Of a stretch of 19,612 nt of DNA, positions 1 to 7,032 are shown piece by piece. The stretch comes from RGIG1934 sp045122895 (GTDB taxonomy: Bacteria > Bacillota > Clostridia > Lachnospirales > Lachnospiraceae). The notes below the pieces were generated by a model. That model saw nothing but the letters and a program-made list of their open reading frames with translations. It was not told where the DNA came from and ran no database searches. The stretch spans positions 1-19,612 of the forward strand of contig JBGVIE010000076.1 of assembly GCA_045122895.1 (NCBI GenBank). The letters are read 5' to 3'. A program made the translations under genes and the position numbers. The stretch's first letter is position 1. Each line of letters starts with the position of its first letter.

Positions 1-643
1 TATTCTTTGCATTCTTAATAAATTGATCATAAAGACTTGCAAAATCATTCGGCATACGTGAAACAATGTTGATTGTAAGAACGATAGAAATACCATTTCC
101 TACACCCTTTTCTGTGATTCTTTCACCAACCCACATAAGGAATGCTGAGCCGGCTACAAGTATCGCTACCATTGTTACTGATATTCTTACTCTTTCAAAT
201 CCTGACATTGCTGAATATCCTTCAATAAGTCCCGATTTACCGAATCCGATTACCATCGCAATACTCTGTACTAATGCAAGACCAACTGTAACATATCTTG
301 TTATAGTCTGAATCTTCTTTCTTCCATCTTCTCCATCCTTCTGCATCTCCTCAAGCTTAGGAATAGCTATTGTTAAGAGCTGCATAATAATTGATGAAGT
401 AATGTATGGTGTAATACTCAATGTAAAAACTGAATATCTCTCATATGATCCACCTGTCATTGCATTGAAAAAGCTAAAAGCACCATCTTTTAAACTTCCG
501 GCAGCATCCTTTATTGCTTCGTAATCTGCGAAAGGGAGAGGTAACTGAGTACCTACCCTAACGAGAACGAGTATAAAAAATGTATACCAGAGTCTTGTTC
601 TAATTTCTTTAACCTTTAATGCATCACGAAGTGTTTTAATCAT
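1..643 (-). CDS. secY: Protein translocase subunit SecY, N-terminal 214 residues (3' end outside window)
   Basis: SecY is the channel-forming subunit of the SecYEG translocon in the cytoplasmic membrane. Reading the minus strand from 643 gives a protein starting MIKTLRDALKVKEIRTRLWY, then hydrophobic segments near residues 18-36, 72-95, 116-136, 152-172 and from 183. The loop GERITEKGVGNG at 173-184 is the SecY-family signature between TM4 and TM5. The reading frame runs off the left edge of the window, so roughly the C-terminal half is missing. The start overlaps the rplO stop in a TAATG junction, which implies translational coupling, and secY follows rplO as in other spc operons. I found no internal stop. 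Confidence 0.96.
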   Translation of the reverse strand, partial: MIKTLRDALKVKEIRTRLWYTFFILVLVRVGTQLPLPFADYEAIKDAAGSLKDGAFSFFNAMTGGSYERYSVFTLSITPYITSSIIMQLLTIAIPKLEEMQKDGEDGRKKIQTITRYVTVGLALVQSIAMVIGFGKSGLIEGYSAMSGFERVRISVTMVAILVAGSAFLMWVGERITEKGVGNGISIVLTINIVSRMPNDFASLYDQFIKNAKN

Positions 644-1083
644 TAGATCACCTCGCAGGTTCCACCAAGAGCTTCAATCTTTTCCTTAGCACCAGCGCTA
701 AAGTAATTTGCTTTTACTGTAAGCTTCTTAGTAAGTTCTCCATATCCAAGAATCTTAACGCCATCTCTTGGATTCTTAATGATTCCTGTCTCAAGTAATG
801 TTTCAATTGAAACTACTTCATCATTGTCGAATCTGTCAAGTGCGCTTACGTTAATTCCAACGATATCTTTAGAGTTTCTATTTGTGAATCCTCTCTTTGG
901 AATTCTTCTATATAATGGCATCTGACCACCTTCAAAGCCAACTCTAGGAGCTCCTGAACGAGCCTTCTGTCCCTTGTGACCCTTACCGGCTGTCTTACCA
1001 TTTCCAGAACCGTGACCACGGCCTCTTCTGAAATTATCACTATGCTTTGAACCTTCAGCAGGCTGTAAGTTTGATAAGTTCAT
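643..1083 (-). CDS. rplO: 50S ribosomal protein L15
   Basis: L15 is a large-subunit protein that helps fold 23S rRNA domains late in 50S assembly. The 146-residue product has the family's long basic, glycine-rich N-terminal tail (RGRGHGSGNGKTAGKGHKGQ, residues 20-39), which threads into rRNA, followed by a globular C-terminal half ending in EALGGTCEVI. Length and order between rpmD and secY are standard. The start is supported by TAAGGAGG eight bases upstream. Its stop TAA shares one base with the secY start. Confidence 0.98.
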   Translation of the reverse strand: MNLSNLQPAEGSKHSDNFRRGRGHGSGNGKTAGKGHKGQKARSGAPRVGFEGGQMPLYRRIPKRGFTNRNSKDIVGINVSALDRFDNDEVVSIETLLETGIIKNPRDGVKILGYGELTKKLTVKANYFSAGAKEKIEALGGTCEVI

Positions 1084-1107
1084 TGTTGCACCTCCTTATC
1101 CGTCTAA

Positions 1108-1290
1108 TTAGATTTCTTCTACTTTTACTAAATGTCTTATCTGCTGAATCATACCTCTTGTTGCAGCGTTATCTGGCATTTCAACTGTCTTGTTAAGCTT
1201 TCTAAGTCCTAAAGCTTCTACAGTTTTTTTATGCTTTGGTACTGCACCAATTGTAGATTTAACTAAAGTTATTTTTAATTTGTCTGCCAT
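1108..1290 (-). CDS. rpmD: 50S ribosomal protein L30
   Basis: L30 is a small globular large-subunit protein; bacterial forms are usually about 60 residues, as here. The 60-residue product opens MADKLKITLVKSTIGAVPKH and carries the family's VEALGLRKLNKTV stretch and C-terminal IRHLVKVEE. AGGAGG lies eight bases before the ATG. It sits 15 nt downstream of rpsE and 24 nt upstream of rplO, in the usual spc order. Some bacteria lack rpmD; this one keeps it. Confidence 0.97.
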   Translation of the reverse strand: MADKLKITLVKSTIGAVPKHKKTVEALGLRKLNKTVEMPDNAATRGMIQQIRHLVKVEEI

Positions 1291-1305
1291 CTTAATTACC
1301 TCCTA

Positions 1306-1815
1306 TTAGCCTAAGATTTCTTCTACAGATTTACCGCGAAGTCTAGCTACTTCTTCTGGAGTCTTTAACTGTGATAAGCCTTCGATTGTAGCAAGTACTA
1401 CATTCTGCTTGTTGTTTGATCCTAATGACTTTGTACGGATATTTTTAATACCTGCAAGCTCGATTACGCTACGAGCAGGACCACCTGCGATTACACCAGT
1501 ACCTTCTGGAGCCTTCTTTAATAATACAGAAGCACTACCAAACTTACCGATTAAATCATGTGGAATACTTGCGTTTTCATCAACTGGTACAGTCACAAGC
1601 TTCTTAATTGCATCTTCTTTACCTTTGCGGATCGCTTCAGGTATTTCAGCTGCTTTACCTAATCCTGCACCTACGTGTCCGTTGCCGTCACCAACAACTA
1701 CTAAAGCTGCAAATCTCATATTACGACCACCCTTAACAACTTTAGTTACACGCTTTATTGATACTACTTTTTCTTCTAATTCTAACTGACTAGCATCAAC
1801 TATTGTACGTCTCAT
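1306..1815 (-). CDS. rpsE: 30S ribosomal protein S5
   Basis: S5 is a small-subunit protein near the decoding centre that contributes to accuracy and mRNA unwinding. The 169-residue product has a dsRNA-binding-like N-terminal domain (VKGGRNMRFAALVVVGDGNG, residues 28-47) and the C-terminal fold containing GKAAEIPEAIRKG and the GTGVIAGGPAR loop. The frame is open for 16 codons upstream, but AAGGAGG directly precedes the ATG at 1815 with good spacing and the product then begins MRRTIVDASQLELEEKVV. I therefore chose 1815 rather than the longer form. Confidence 0.98.
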   Translation of the reverse strand: MRRTIVDASQLELEEKVVSIKRVTKVVKGGRNMRFAALVVVGDGNGHVGAGLGKAAEIPEAIRKGKEDAIKKLVTVPVDENASIPHDLIGKFGSASVLLKKAPEGTGVIAGGPARSVIELAGIKNIRTKSLGSNNKQNVVLATIEGLSQLKTPEEVARLRGKSVEEILG

Positions 1816-1831
1816 GTGTTTTCCTCCTTGA

Positions 1832-2200
1832 CTAGAATTCCAGACCAGCTTCTCTTGCTGCATCCGCTAATGCTTTTATTTTTCCCTGATATATGAAGCC
1901 GCCTCTATCAAAGACAACAGTTGTTATACCTTTTTCTAATGCCTTCTTAGCAATAACAGTACCTAAGTATGCTGCTGCTTCAACATTATTAGTCTTTTCT
2001 AATTCTGCTTTAACATCTTTCTGAAGAGTAGAAGCAGCAACTAGTGTGTTTCCAACTGTGTCGTCAATAATCTGAGCATACATATGATTATTACTTCTGA
2101 ATACAGCCAAACGAGGTCTCTGTGCTGTTCCAGCAAAACGATTACGAGTTCTTCTATGTTTATTTTCACGAACTTCTGTTCTTGATTTCTTGCTAACCAT
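1832..2200 (-). CDS. rplR: 50S ribosomal protein L18
   Basis: L18 binds 5S rRNA together with L5 in the central protuberance of the large subunit. The 122-residue product starts MVSKKSRTEVRENKHRRTRN, a basic tail, and has the core motifs RPRLAVFRSNNHMYAQIIDD and the C-terminal KALADAAREAGLEF, all typical of bacterial L18. AAAGGAGA lies nine bases before the ATG. It is 17 nt downstream of rplF and 16 nt upstream of rpsE. Confidence 0.98.
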   Translation of the reverse strand: MVSKKSRTEVRENKHRRTRNRFAGTAQRPRLAVFRSNNHMYAQIIDDTVGNTLVAASTLQKDVKAELEKTNNVEAAAYLGTVIAKKALEKGITTVVFDRGGFIYQGKIKALADAAREAGLEF

Positions 2201-2217
2201 CTTTGTCTCTCCTTTAA

Positions 2218-2760
2218 TTATTTCTTACCAGTCTTACCAACTTTACGTCTAATAACTTCATCAGCATACTTAATACCTTTACCTTTGTAAGGTTCTGGTC
2301 TTCTCTTATCTCTGATTTCAGCTGCGTACTGGCCAACCTTTTCCTTGTCAATACCCTTAACAGTAATCTTGTTCTGTCCTTCAACAACAGACTCGATACC
2401 TTCTGGATCTTCCATTTCTACCGGATGTGAATATCCAAGAGAAAGTACTAACTTCTTACCCTGCTTCTGAGCTCTGTAACCAACACCGTTGATTTCAAGA
2501 ACTTTTTCATAACCATCAGTAACACCTTTTACCATGTTAGCGATAAGTGTTCTTGTAAGACCATGTAAAGACTTCATCTTCTTTAAGTCGTTTGGTCTTG
2601 TAACTACTACTTCTTCGCCTTCAACCTTTATATCCATTTCCGCTGGTAAAACTCTTTCAAGAGTTCCCTTAGGACCTTTTACAGTCACTTTATTATTTTC
2701 TGCAATTTCAACAGTAACACCTGCTGGAATAGCGATAGGCATTCTTCCTATACGTGACAT
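2218..2760 (-). CDS. rplF: 50S ribosomal protein L6
   Basis: L6 lies near the factor-binding site of the large subunit and contacts the sarcin-ricin region. The 180-residue product has the two-fold L6 domain repeat: MSRIGRMPIAIPAGV at the start, LGYSHPVEM near the middle and the C-terminal signature RRPEPYKGKGIKYADEVIRRK. An in-frame GTG lies nine bases upstream at 2769, but the AGGAGG runs into that codon. The ribosome site is correctly spaced only for the ATG at 2760, which is also the family start. Confidence 0.98.
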   Translation of the reverse strand: MSRIGRMPIAIPAGVTVEIAENNKVTVKGPKGTLERVLPAEMDIKVEGEEVVVTRPNDLKKMKSLHGLTRTLIANMVKGVTDGYEKVLEINGVGYRAQKQGKKLVLSLGYSHPVEMEDPEGIESVVEGQNKITVKGIDKEKVGQYAAEIRDKRRPEPYKGKGIKYADEVIRRKVGKTGKK

Positions 2761-2804
2761 GCCGTGCACCTCCTATATGAGTAATTGTAATGTAGAAGTA
2801 AGTA

Positions 2805-3206
2805 TTACCAAATAAATGCTAATACTTCTCCACCTACATTAAGTTTTCTTGCTTCTTTATCTGTTAAAATACCATTATTTGTTGAAATAATAGCGATTCC
2901 AAGTCCACCAAGCACCTTAGGAAGCTCATCCTTGCCAGCGTATACACGAAGACCTGGTTTAGAGATTCTCTTAAGACCTGTAATGATCTTTTCATTCTTG
3001 TCCTTACCGTACTTTAATGTAACTCTTATAGTCTTGAAGTTTCCTTCTTCTACTACATCATATTTCTTAATATATCCTTCTTTGAAGAGGATTTCAGCAA
3101 TTGCTAACTTCATCTTTGAAGATGGGATATCAACTGTATCGTGTTTAGCAGTATTTGCATTACGAATTCTTGTAAGCATATCTGCGATTGGATCGTTTGT
3201 TGTCAT
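2805..3206 (-). CDS. rpsH: 30S ribosomal protein S8
   Basis: S8 binds helix 21 of 16S rRNA early in small-subunit assembly. In E. coli it is also the repressor of the spc operon, acting on a site near rplE; I saw no clear copy of that site here. The 133-residue product begins MTTNDPIADMLTRIRNANTA and ends with the family motif STNNGILTDKEARKLNVGGE, then VLAFIW. GAAAGGAGG precedes the ATG. The gap to rplF is 44 nt, among the longer ones in the operon, with no evident structure. Confidence 0.98.
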   Translation of the reverse strand: MTTNDPIADMLTRIRNANTAKHDTVDIPSSKMKLAIAEILFKEGYIKKYDVVEEGNFKTIRVTLKYGKDKNEKIITGLKRISKPGLRVYAGKDELPKVLGGLGIAIISTNNGILTDKEARKLNVGGEVLAFIW

Positions 3207-3233
3207 TTAAAAGTTGCCTCCTTTCTAATATTC

Positions 3234-3419
3234 CTACCAGCTTGCTTTCTTAACGCCTGGTATCTGTCCTTTATAAGCTAATTCACGGAAGCAGATTCTG
3301 CAAATTCCGTATTTTCTTAAGTAAGCGTGTGGACGTCCACAAATTCTACAACGGTTGTATTCCTGAGTTGAAAATTTAGCTTTACGCGCCTGCTTAACTT
3401 TCATACCGGTCTTAGCCAT
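3234..3419 (-). CDS. rpsZ: 30S ribosomal protein S14, zinc-binding type Z
   Basis: S14 sits in the head of the small subunit. This is the short zinc-ribbon form: 61 residues with two CxxC pairs, C24/C27 and C40/C43, in the context RCRICGRPHAYLRKYGICRI. It ends PGVKKASW, as in other type Z proteins. Zinc-type S14 is usual in Firmicutes spc operons (also named rpsN) and differs from the roughly 100-residue cysteine-free form. Known biology links these forms to zinc-limitation swapping. No second, zinc-free copy is in this window. Confidence 0.98.
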   Translation of the reverse strand: MAKTGMKVKQARKAKFSTQEYNRCRICGRPHAYLRKYGICRICFRELAYKGQIPGVKKASW

Positions 3420-3434
3420 GGGATTCCCTCCTAA

Positions 3435-3974
3435 CTATTTTGCAAATGGCATATTAAATAATGTCAATAATTCACGAGCTTCTTCGTCTGTGTTTGCAGT
3501 TGTAACAAAAATAATGTCCATACCTCTAACTTTATCAACTTTATCATATTCGATTTCAGGGAAGATTAACTGTTCCTTGATACCAAGAGCATAATTTCCT
3601 CTTCCATCAAATGCGTTAGGATTAACTCCTCTAAAGTCACGTACACGAGGTAATGCTAAGTTAACCAAACGGTCAACGAATTCATACATCTTTTCTCCTC
3701 TAAGTGTAACTTTACATCCGATAGCTACTCCTTCTCTGATCTTGAAGTTAGCAACTGACTTCTTAGCTCTTGTGAGAACTGCCTTCTGTCCTGCTATTGT
3801 TTCAAGATCCTTAACAGCTGCATCTAAAACCTTTGCGTTGTCTTTTGCTTCACCAACGCCCATATTTATAACAACTTTGTCAAGCTTTGGTACTTCCATG
3901 ATATTCTTGTAACCAAACTTCTTGATCATTGCGTCTACTATTTCATTCTGGTACTGGTCTTTAAGTCTACTCAA
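3435..3974 (-). CDS. rplE: 50S ribosomal protein L5
   Basis: L5 binds 5S rRNA and contacts the P-site tRNA from the central protuberance. The product has VVINMGVGEAKDNAKVLDAA, the NFKIREGVAIGCKVTLRG core and the C-terminal signature FVTTANTDEEARELLTLFNM. The start is uncertain. An ATG at 3983 would give 182 residues beginning MAKLSRLKDQYQ, but AAGGAGG abuts it with no spacer. A TTG at 3974 is nine bases from AGGAGG and gives a 179-residue protein beginning MSRLKDQYQNEI, which resembles Bacillus L5 in length and sequence. I favour TTG. An upstream AAGGA could still serve the ATG. Confidence 0.95.
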   Translation of the reverse strand: MSRLKDQYQNEIVDAMIKKFGYKNIMEVPKLDKVVINMGVGEAKDNAKVLDAAVKDLETIAGQKAVLTRAKKSVANFKIREGVAIGCKVTLRGEKMYEFVDRLVNLALPRVRDFRGVNPNAFDGRGNYALGIKEQLIFPEIEYDKVDKVRGMDIIFVTTANTDEEARELLTLFNMPFAK

Positions 3975-3997
3975 CTTTGCCATCCTCCTTCCTTAGA

Positions 3998-4309
3998 TTA
4001 GTCAATTACCTTACCTGTTGCCTTTGCAACACGTACTTTCTTTCCGTCTTCAACCTTGAATCCAATTCTTGAAACCTTTCCATCTGCTACGTACATAACA
4101 TTTGAAATATCAATTGGAGCTTCCTGGTTAACTATTCCGCCTAACTGATTCTGAGCACTTGGCTTTGTGTGCTTAGTAATCATGTTTACACCATCAACGA
4201 TAACTGTTTTAGCTTCTCTGTTGATTTCGCGAATCTTGCCTTCTTTATCTTTATCTTTACCAGCGATAACTCTGACAGTATCGCCTTTTTTTAACTTTAA
4301 TGTTGACAC
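3998..4309 (-). CDS. rplX: 50S ribosomal protein L24
   Basis: L24 is an assembly initiator of the large subunit and later lies beside the exit tunnel. The 103-residue product has an N-terminal KOW motif (KKGDTVRVIAGKDKDKEGKI, residues 7-26) and the TKHTKPSAQNQLGGIVNQEA segment typical of the family. The start codon is GTG: AAGGAGG is seven bases upstream, and no ATG is available nearby. It is 12 nt downstream of rplN and 23 nt before rplE. Confidence 0.97.
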   Translation of the reverse strand: MSTLKLKKGDTVRVIAGKDKDKEGKIREINREAKTVIVDGVNMITKHTKPSAQNQLGGIVNQEAPIDISNVMYVADGKVSRIGFKVEDGKKVRVAKATGKVID

Positions 4310-4321
4310 GATTACACCTCC

Positions 4322-4690
4322 TTATAATACTTCAGGTGCTAATGAAACAATCTTCATGAATTGTTTTTCTCTTAGCTCTCTTGCTACTGGTCCGAAAATA
4401 CGTGTTCCCTTTGGATTCTTGTCATCCTTAATAATAACAGCTGCATTTTCATCAAACTTGATATATGAACCATCTTTACGACGAGCGCCCTTTACTGAAC
4501 GAACTACTACTGCCTTTACAACGTCACCCTTCTTTACAACGCCACCTGGTGTTGCATCTTTAACTGTAGCAACGATTACATCTCCGATGTTGGCATATCT
4601 TCTAGTAGAACCGCCCATTACTCTGATACAAAGTAATTCTTTAGCGCCTGTATTATCAGCAACTTTAAGTCTACTTTCCTGTTGAATCAT
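4322..4690 (-). CDS. rplN: 50S ribosomal protein L14
   Basis: L14 lies at the subunit interface, where it takes part in bridges with 16S rRNA and is the docking site for the RsfS silencing factor. The 122-residue product is very conserved: MIQQESRLKVADNTGAKELL at the start, then VMGGSTRRYANIGD, the basic GSYIKFDENAAVIIKDD core and a C-terminal GPVARELREKQFMKI. Length matches the family exactly. AAAGGAGA precedes the ATG. In the classic E. coli layout this gene opens the spc operon; here the gap to rpsQ is only 18 nt with no promoter seen, so S10 and spc are probably one transcript. Confidence 0.98.
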   Translation of the reverse strand: MIQQESRLKVADNTGAKELLCIRVMGGSTRRYANIGDVIVATVKDATPGGVVKKGDVVKAVVVRSVKGARRKDGSYIKFDENAAVIIKDDKNPKGTRIFGPVARELREKQFMKIVSLAPEVL

Positions 4691-4708
4691 AATAATTTCT
4701 CCTTTCTA

Positions 4709-4966
4709 CTATCTTGCCTTTTCGATAATCTCAACAAGTCTCCATCTCTTATCTTTAGACATTGGTCTTGTTTCCATTACTTTTACTGTATCACCAATAC
4801 CACATTCGTTGTTTTCATCATGTGCCTTTAACTTATAAGTTCTCTTAACGATTTTCTTATATAAAGGATGCTTAACGTGATCTTCTACTGCAACAACGAT
4901 TGTTTTATCCATTTTATCACTTATAACTTTTCCAACTCTTGTTTTTCTCAAGTTTCTTTCTACCAC
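4709..4966 (-). CDS. rpsQ: 30S ribosomal protein S17
   Basis: S17 is an early-binding OB-fold protein of the small-subunit body. The 85-residue product has the N-terminal RNLRKTRVGKVISDKMDKTI and the family motif HPLYKKIVKRTYKLKAHDE, then ETRPMSKDKRWRLVEI. The start is GTG at 4966, seven bases after AAGGAGG, with GTA as the second codon; there is no ATG in reach. The 44 nt between it and rpmC show no clear structure. Low-GC codon use matches its neighbours. Confidence 0.97.
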   Translation of the reverse strand: MVERNLRKTRVGKVISDKMDKTIVVAVEDHVKHPLYKKIVKRTYKLKAHDENNECGIGDTVKVMETRPMSKDKRWRLVEIIEKAR

Positions 4967-5010
4967 AACAATTCCTCCTTTCCAAGAATCATCTATTATC
5001 AGTTTTCAAC

Positions 5011-5220
5011 TTATTCTGCAACGTTAGCTTTCTGTGCCATTACAGTCTGAATTCTAGCAATGTTTCTACGAACTTCTTTTATTCTGCTAGTGTTGTCTAA
5101 CTGATTTGTTGCGTTCTGAAATCTTAAATTGAAAAGTTCCTTTTTAGCAGCTACTAATTCATCATTTAATTCTGCAGCTGATTTTGTCTTTAAATCTTCT
5201 ACATACTTATTAATTTTCAC
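5011..5220 (-). CDS. rpmC: 50S ribosomal protein L29
   Basis: L29 sits at the polypeptide exit site beside L23, where signal recognition particle and trigger factor dock. The 69-residue product starts MKINKYVEDLKTKSAAELND and contains the family motif ELFNLRFQNATNQLDNTSRI. A GTG three codons upstream (5229) is in frame, but AAGGCGGTGAT, a one-mismatch fit to the full anti-SD complement, overlaps it. GTG at 5220 has the correct spacing and matches the usual family start. The gene begins 11 nt inside the end of rplP, so the two are probably translationally coupled. Confidence 0.96.
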   Translation of the reverse strand: MKINKYVEDLKTKSAAELNDELVAAKKELFNLRFQNATNQLDNTSRIKEVRRNIARIQTVMAQKANVAE

Positions 5221-5647
5221 TGTTATCACCGCCTTCTAAATCTGCACGAGAAACTACTTTACACTTTAATGGTAATTTATGCATTGCAAGACGTAAAGCT
5301 TCTCTAGCTGTTTCTTCAGGTACTCCTGCAATTTCAAACATTACACGACCTGGTTTAACTACTGCTACCCAGTACTCAAGTGTTCCTTTACCAGAACCCA
5401 TACGTGTTTCAGCTGGCTTAGCTGTAACTGGCTTATCTGGGAATATCTTAATCCAAACCTTACCACCACGCTTAATGTAACGTGTCATAGCGATACGGGC
5501 AGCCTCGATCTGGTTTGATCTGATCCATGCTGGTTCTAAAGCGACAATACCGAATTCACCATTAGAGATTCTGTTACCTCTTAAGGCCTTACCTCTCATA
5601 GATCCACGGAACTGTTTACGACGCTTAACTCTCTTTGGCATTAACAT
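5210..5647 (-). CDS. rplP: 50S ribosomal protein L16
   Basis: L16 is needed for late 50S maturation and lies near the peptidyl-transferase centre and A-site tRNA. The 145-residue product begins MLMPKRVKRRKQFRGSMRGK and carries the family motifs EAARIAMTRYIKRGGKVWI and MGSGKGTLEYWVAVVKPGR. I chose the ATG at 5647 over the in-frame ATG at 5641. GGGAG is nine bases upstream of 5647, the codon forms a TAATG overlap with the rpsC stop, and Bacillus L16 also starts with an MLLPKR-type sequence. Confidence 0.97.
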   Translation of the reverse strand: MLMPKRVKRRKQFRGSMRGKALRGNRISNGEFGIVALEPAWIRSNQIEAARIAMTRYIKRGGKVWIKIFPDKPVTAKPAETRMGSGKGTLEYWVAVVKPGRVMFEIAGVPEETAREALRLAMHKLPLKCKVVSRADLEGGDNSEN

Positions 5648-6303
5648 TATTTATCGCTCCCTTCCTTAACTTCTTTTGTTGGAAGAACTTCACCCTTGTA
5701 GATCCAAACCTTGACACCAAACTTGCCATAAGTTGTATCTGCTTCTGCGAATCCGTAATCAATATCAGCACGAATTGTCTGAAGTGGAATAGTTCCTTCG
5801 CTGTAGAATTCTGTACGAGCCATATCAGCTCCGCCAAGACGACCTGAAACGGCAGTCTTAATTCCCTTAGCGCCTGTCTTCATTGTTCTAGACATTGCAG
5901 ACTTCATTGCTCTTCTGAATGCAACACGGTTCTCTAACTGAAGTGCGATGTTCTCAGCTACTAACTGAGCATCCTTATCCGGTCTCTTTACTTCCTTAAT
6001 GTCAACTACTAACTTCTTATCAGTAAACTTCTGAAGTTCACCTTTAATCTTTTCGATCTCTGCTCCACCCTTACCGATTACGATACCAGGCTTAGCTGTG
6101 TGAACTATAACTTTTAATCTATCAGATGCTCTTTCGATTTCGATTTTAGCAACACCTGAGCTATATAATTTATTCTTAAGGTACTTTCTGATTTTGTAAT
6201 CTTCTACAAGGTTATCAGCAAAATCAGCTTCTGCATACCACTTTGAGTCCCAGTCTTTGATAACTCCGACTCTAAGGCCATGAGGATTAACTTTCTGTCC
6301 CAT
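5647..6303 (-). CDS. rpsC: 30S ribosomal protein S3
   Basis: S3 forms part of the mRNA entry channel in the 30S head and takes part in ribosomal helicase activity. The 218-residue product has MGQKVNPHGLRVGVIKDWDS at the start, a type II KH domain with the GKGG loop at residues 77-80, and the C-terminal domain with FRRAMKSAMSRTMKTGAKGI and the AEADTTYGKFGVKVWIYKGE signature. AAAGGAGA precedes the ATG. Its stop shares one base with the rplP start. Confidence 0.98.
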   Translation of the reverse strand: MGQKVNPHGLRVGVIKDWDSKWYAEADFADNLVEDYKIRKYLKNKLYSSGVAKIEIERASDRLKVIVHTAKPGIVIGKGGAEIEKIKGELQKFTDKKLVVDIKEVKRPDKDAQLVAENIALQLENRVAFRRAMKSAMSRTMKTGAKGIKTAVSGRLGGADMARTEFYSEGTIPLQTIRADIDYGFAEADTTYGKFGVKVWIYKGEVLPTKEVKEGSDK

Positions 6304-6321
6304 TATATATCTCCTTTCCGA

Positions 6322-6708
6322 CTATCTTGCGTTAAGCACGATTGTGATATGGCTCATTCTCTTTTCGATTCTATAAGCTCTACCCTGTGCTCTAGGTCTG
6401 ATTCTCTTCATTGTTGGTCCTTTATTTGCGTAACATTCTTCAATATAAAGTGTGTCTACGCTCATATTGTTGTTGTTTTCAGCATTAGCAATTGCTGATT
6501 TTAATAATTTTTCTATAACTGAAGATGCATATCTTGGATTGTAAGCTAAGATACCAAGTGCTGTCTGAACATCTTTTCCTCTGATGGCATCTAATACGTA
6601 GCATGCCTTCTGAACTGACACTCTAGCATAAGAAATCTTTGCTGATGGTCTTGTATCCTTATTAGCATTTCTTTCTCTCTTTATCTGGGATCTATGTCCT
6701 TTTGCCAT
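6322..6708 (-). CDS. rplV: 50S ribosomal protein L22
   Basis: L22 lines the narrow part of the peptide exit tunnel, where its beta-hairpin influences macrolide action and nascent-chain stalling. The 128-residue product is longer than the roughly 113-residue Bacillus form because of a basic N-terminal tail (MAKGHRSQIKRERNANKDTR). The core has SYARVSVQKACYVLDAIRGK and the tunnel hairpin near PTMKRIRPRAQGRAYRIEKR. The tail appears to be a clostridial lineage trait. GAAAGGAGG lies eight bases before the ATG. Confidence 0.97.
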   Translation of the reverse strand: MAKGHRSQIKRERNANKDTRPSAKISYARVSVQKACYVLDAIRGKDVQTALGILAYNPRYASSVIEKLLKSAIANAENNNNMSVDTLYIEECYANKGPTMKRIRPRAQGRAYRIEKRMSHITIVLNAR

Positions 6709-6738
6709 GGATGAAACCTCCTTTCAATTTCCTTTCTA

Positions 6739-7020
6739 TTAACGAGACTTAGACTTCTTCTCGTCTTTTCCATGTCCTCTATAAGTTCTTGTTGCAACGA
6801 ATTCACCAAGCTTATGTCCTACCATATCCTCTGTAACGTATACAGGAACATGCTTTCTACCATCGTGAACCGCAATTGTATGTCCAACCATCTGAGGGAA
6901 AATTGTTGAACGACGAGACCAAGTCTTAATAACCTGCTTATCTCCTGCTGCGTTCATCGCATCTACTTTCTTAAGTAAACTTTCGTCTGCAAATGGTCCT
7001 TTTTTAAGTGATCGAGCCAT
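6739..7020 (-). CDS. rpsS: 30S ribosomal protein S19
   Basis: S19 binds 16S rRNA in the 30S head with S13 and contacts the A-site finger. The 93-residue product begins MARSLKKGPFADESLLKKVD and has the canonical IKTWSRRSTIFPQMVGHTIA, then VYVTEDMVGHKLGEFVATRT and the C-terminal RGHGKDEKKSKSR. Length is normal. TAAGGAGG is eight bases before the ATG, 12 nt after the rplB stop. Confidence 0.98.
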   Translation of the reverse strand: MARSLKKGPFADESLLKKVDAMNAAGDKQVIKTWSRRSTIFPQMVGHTIAVHDGRKHVPVYVTEDMVGHKLGEFVATRTYRGHGKDEKKSKSR

Positions 7021-7032
7021 AGGTATTCCTCC

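Noticed and set aside
4167..4685. A 172-codon plus-strand frame opposite rplX and rplN
   Set aside because: It spans two conserved ribosomal genes and their spacer on the other strand, with no start signals.
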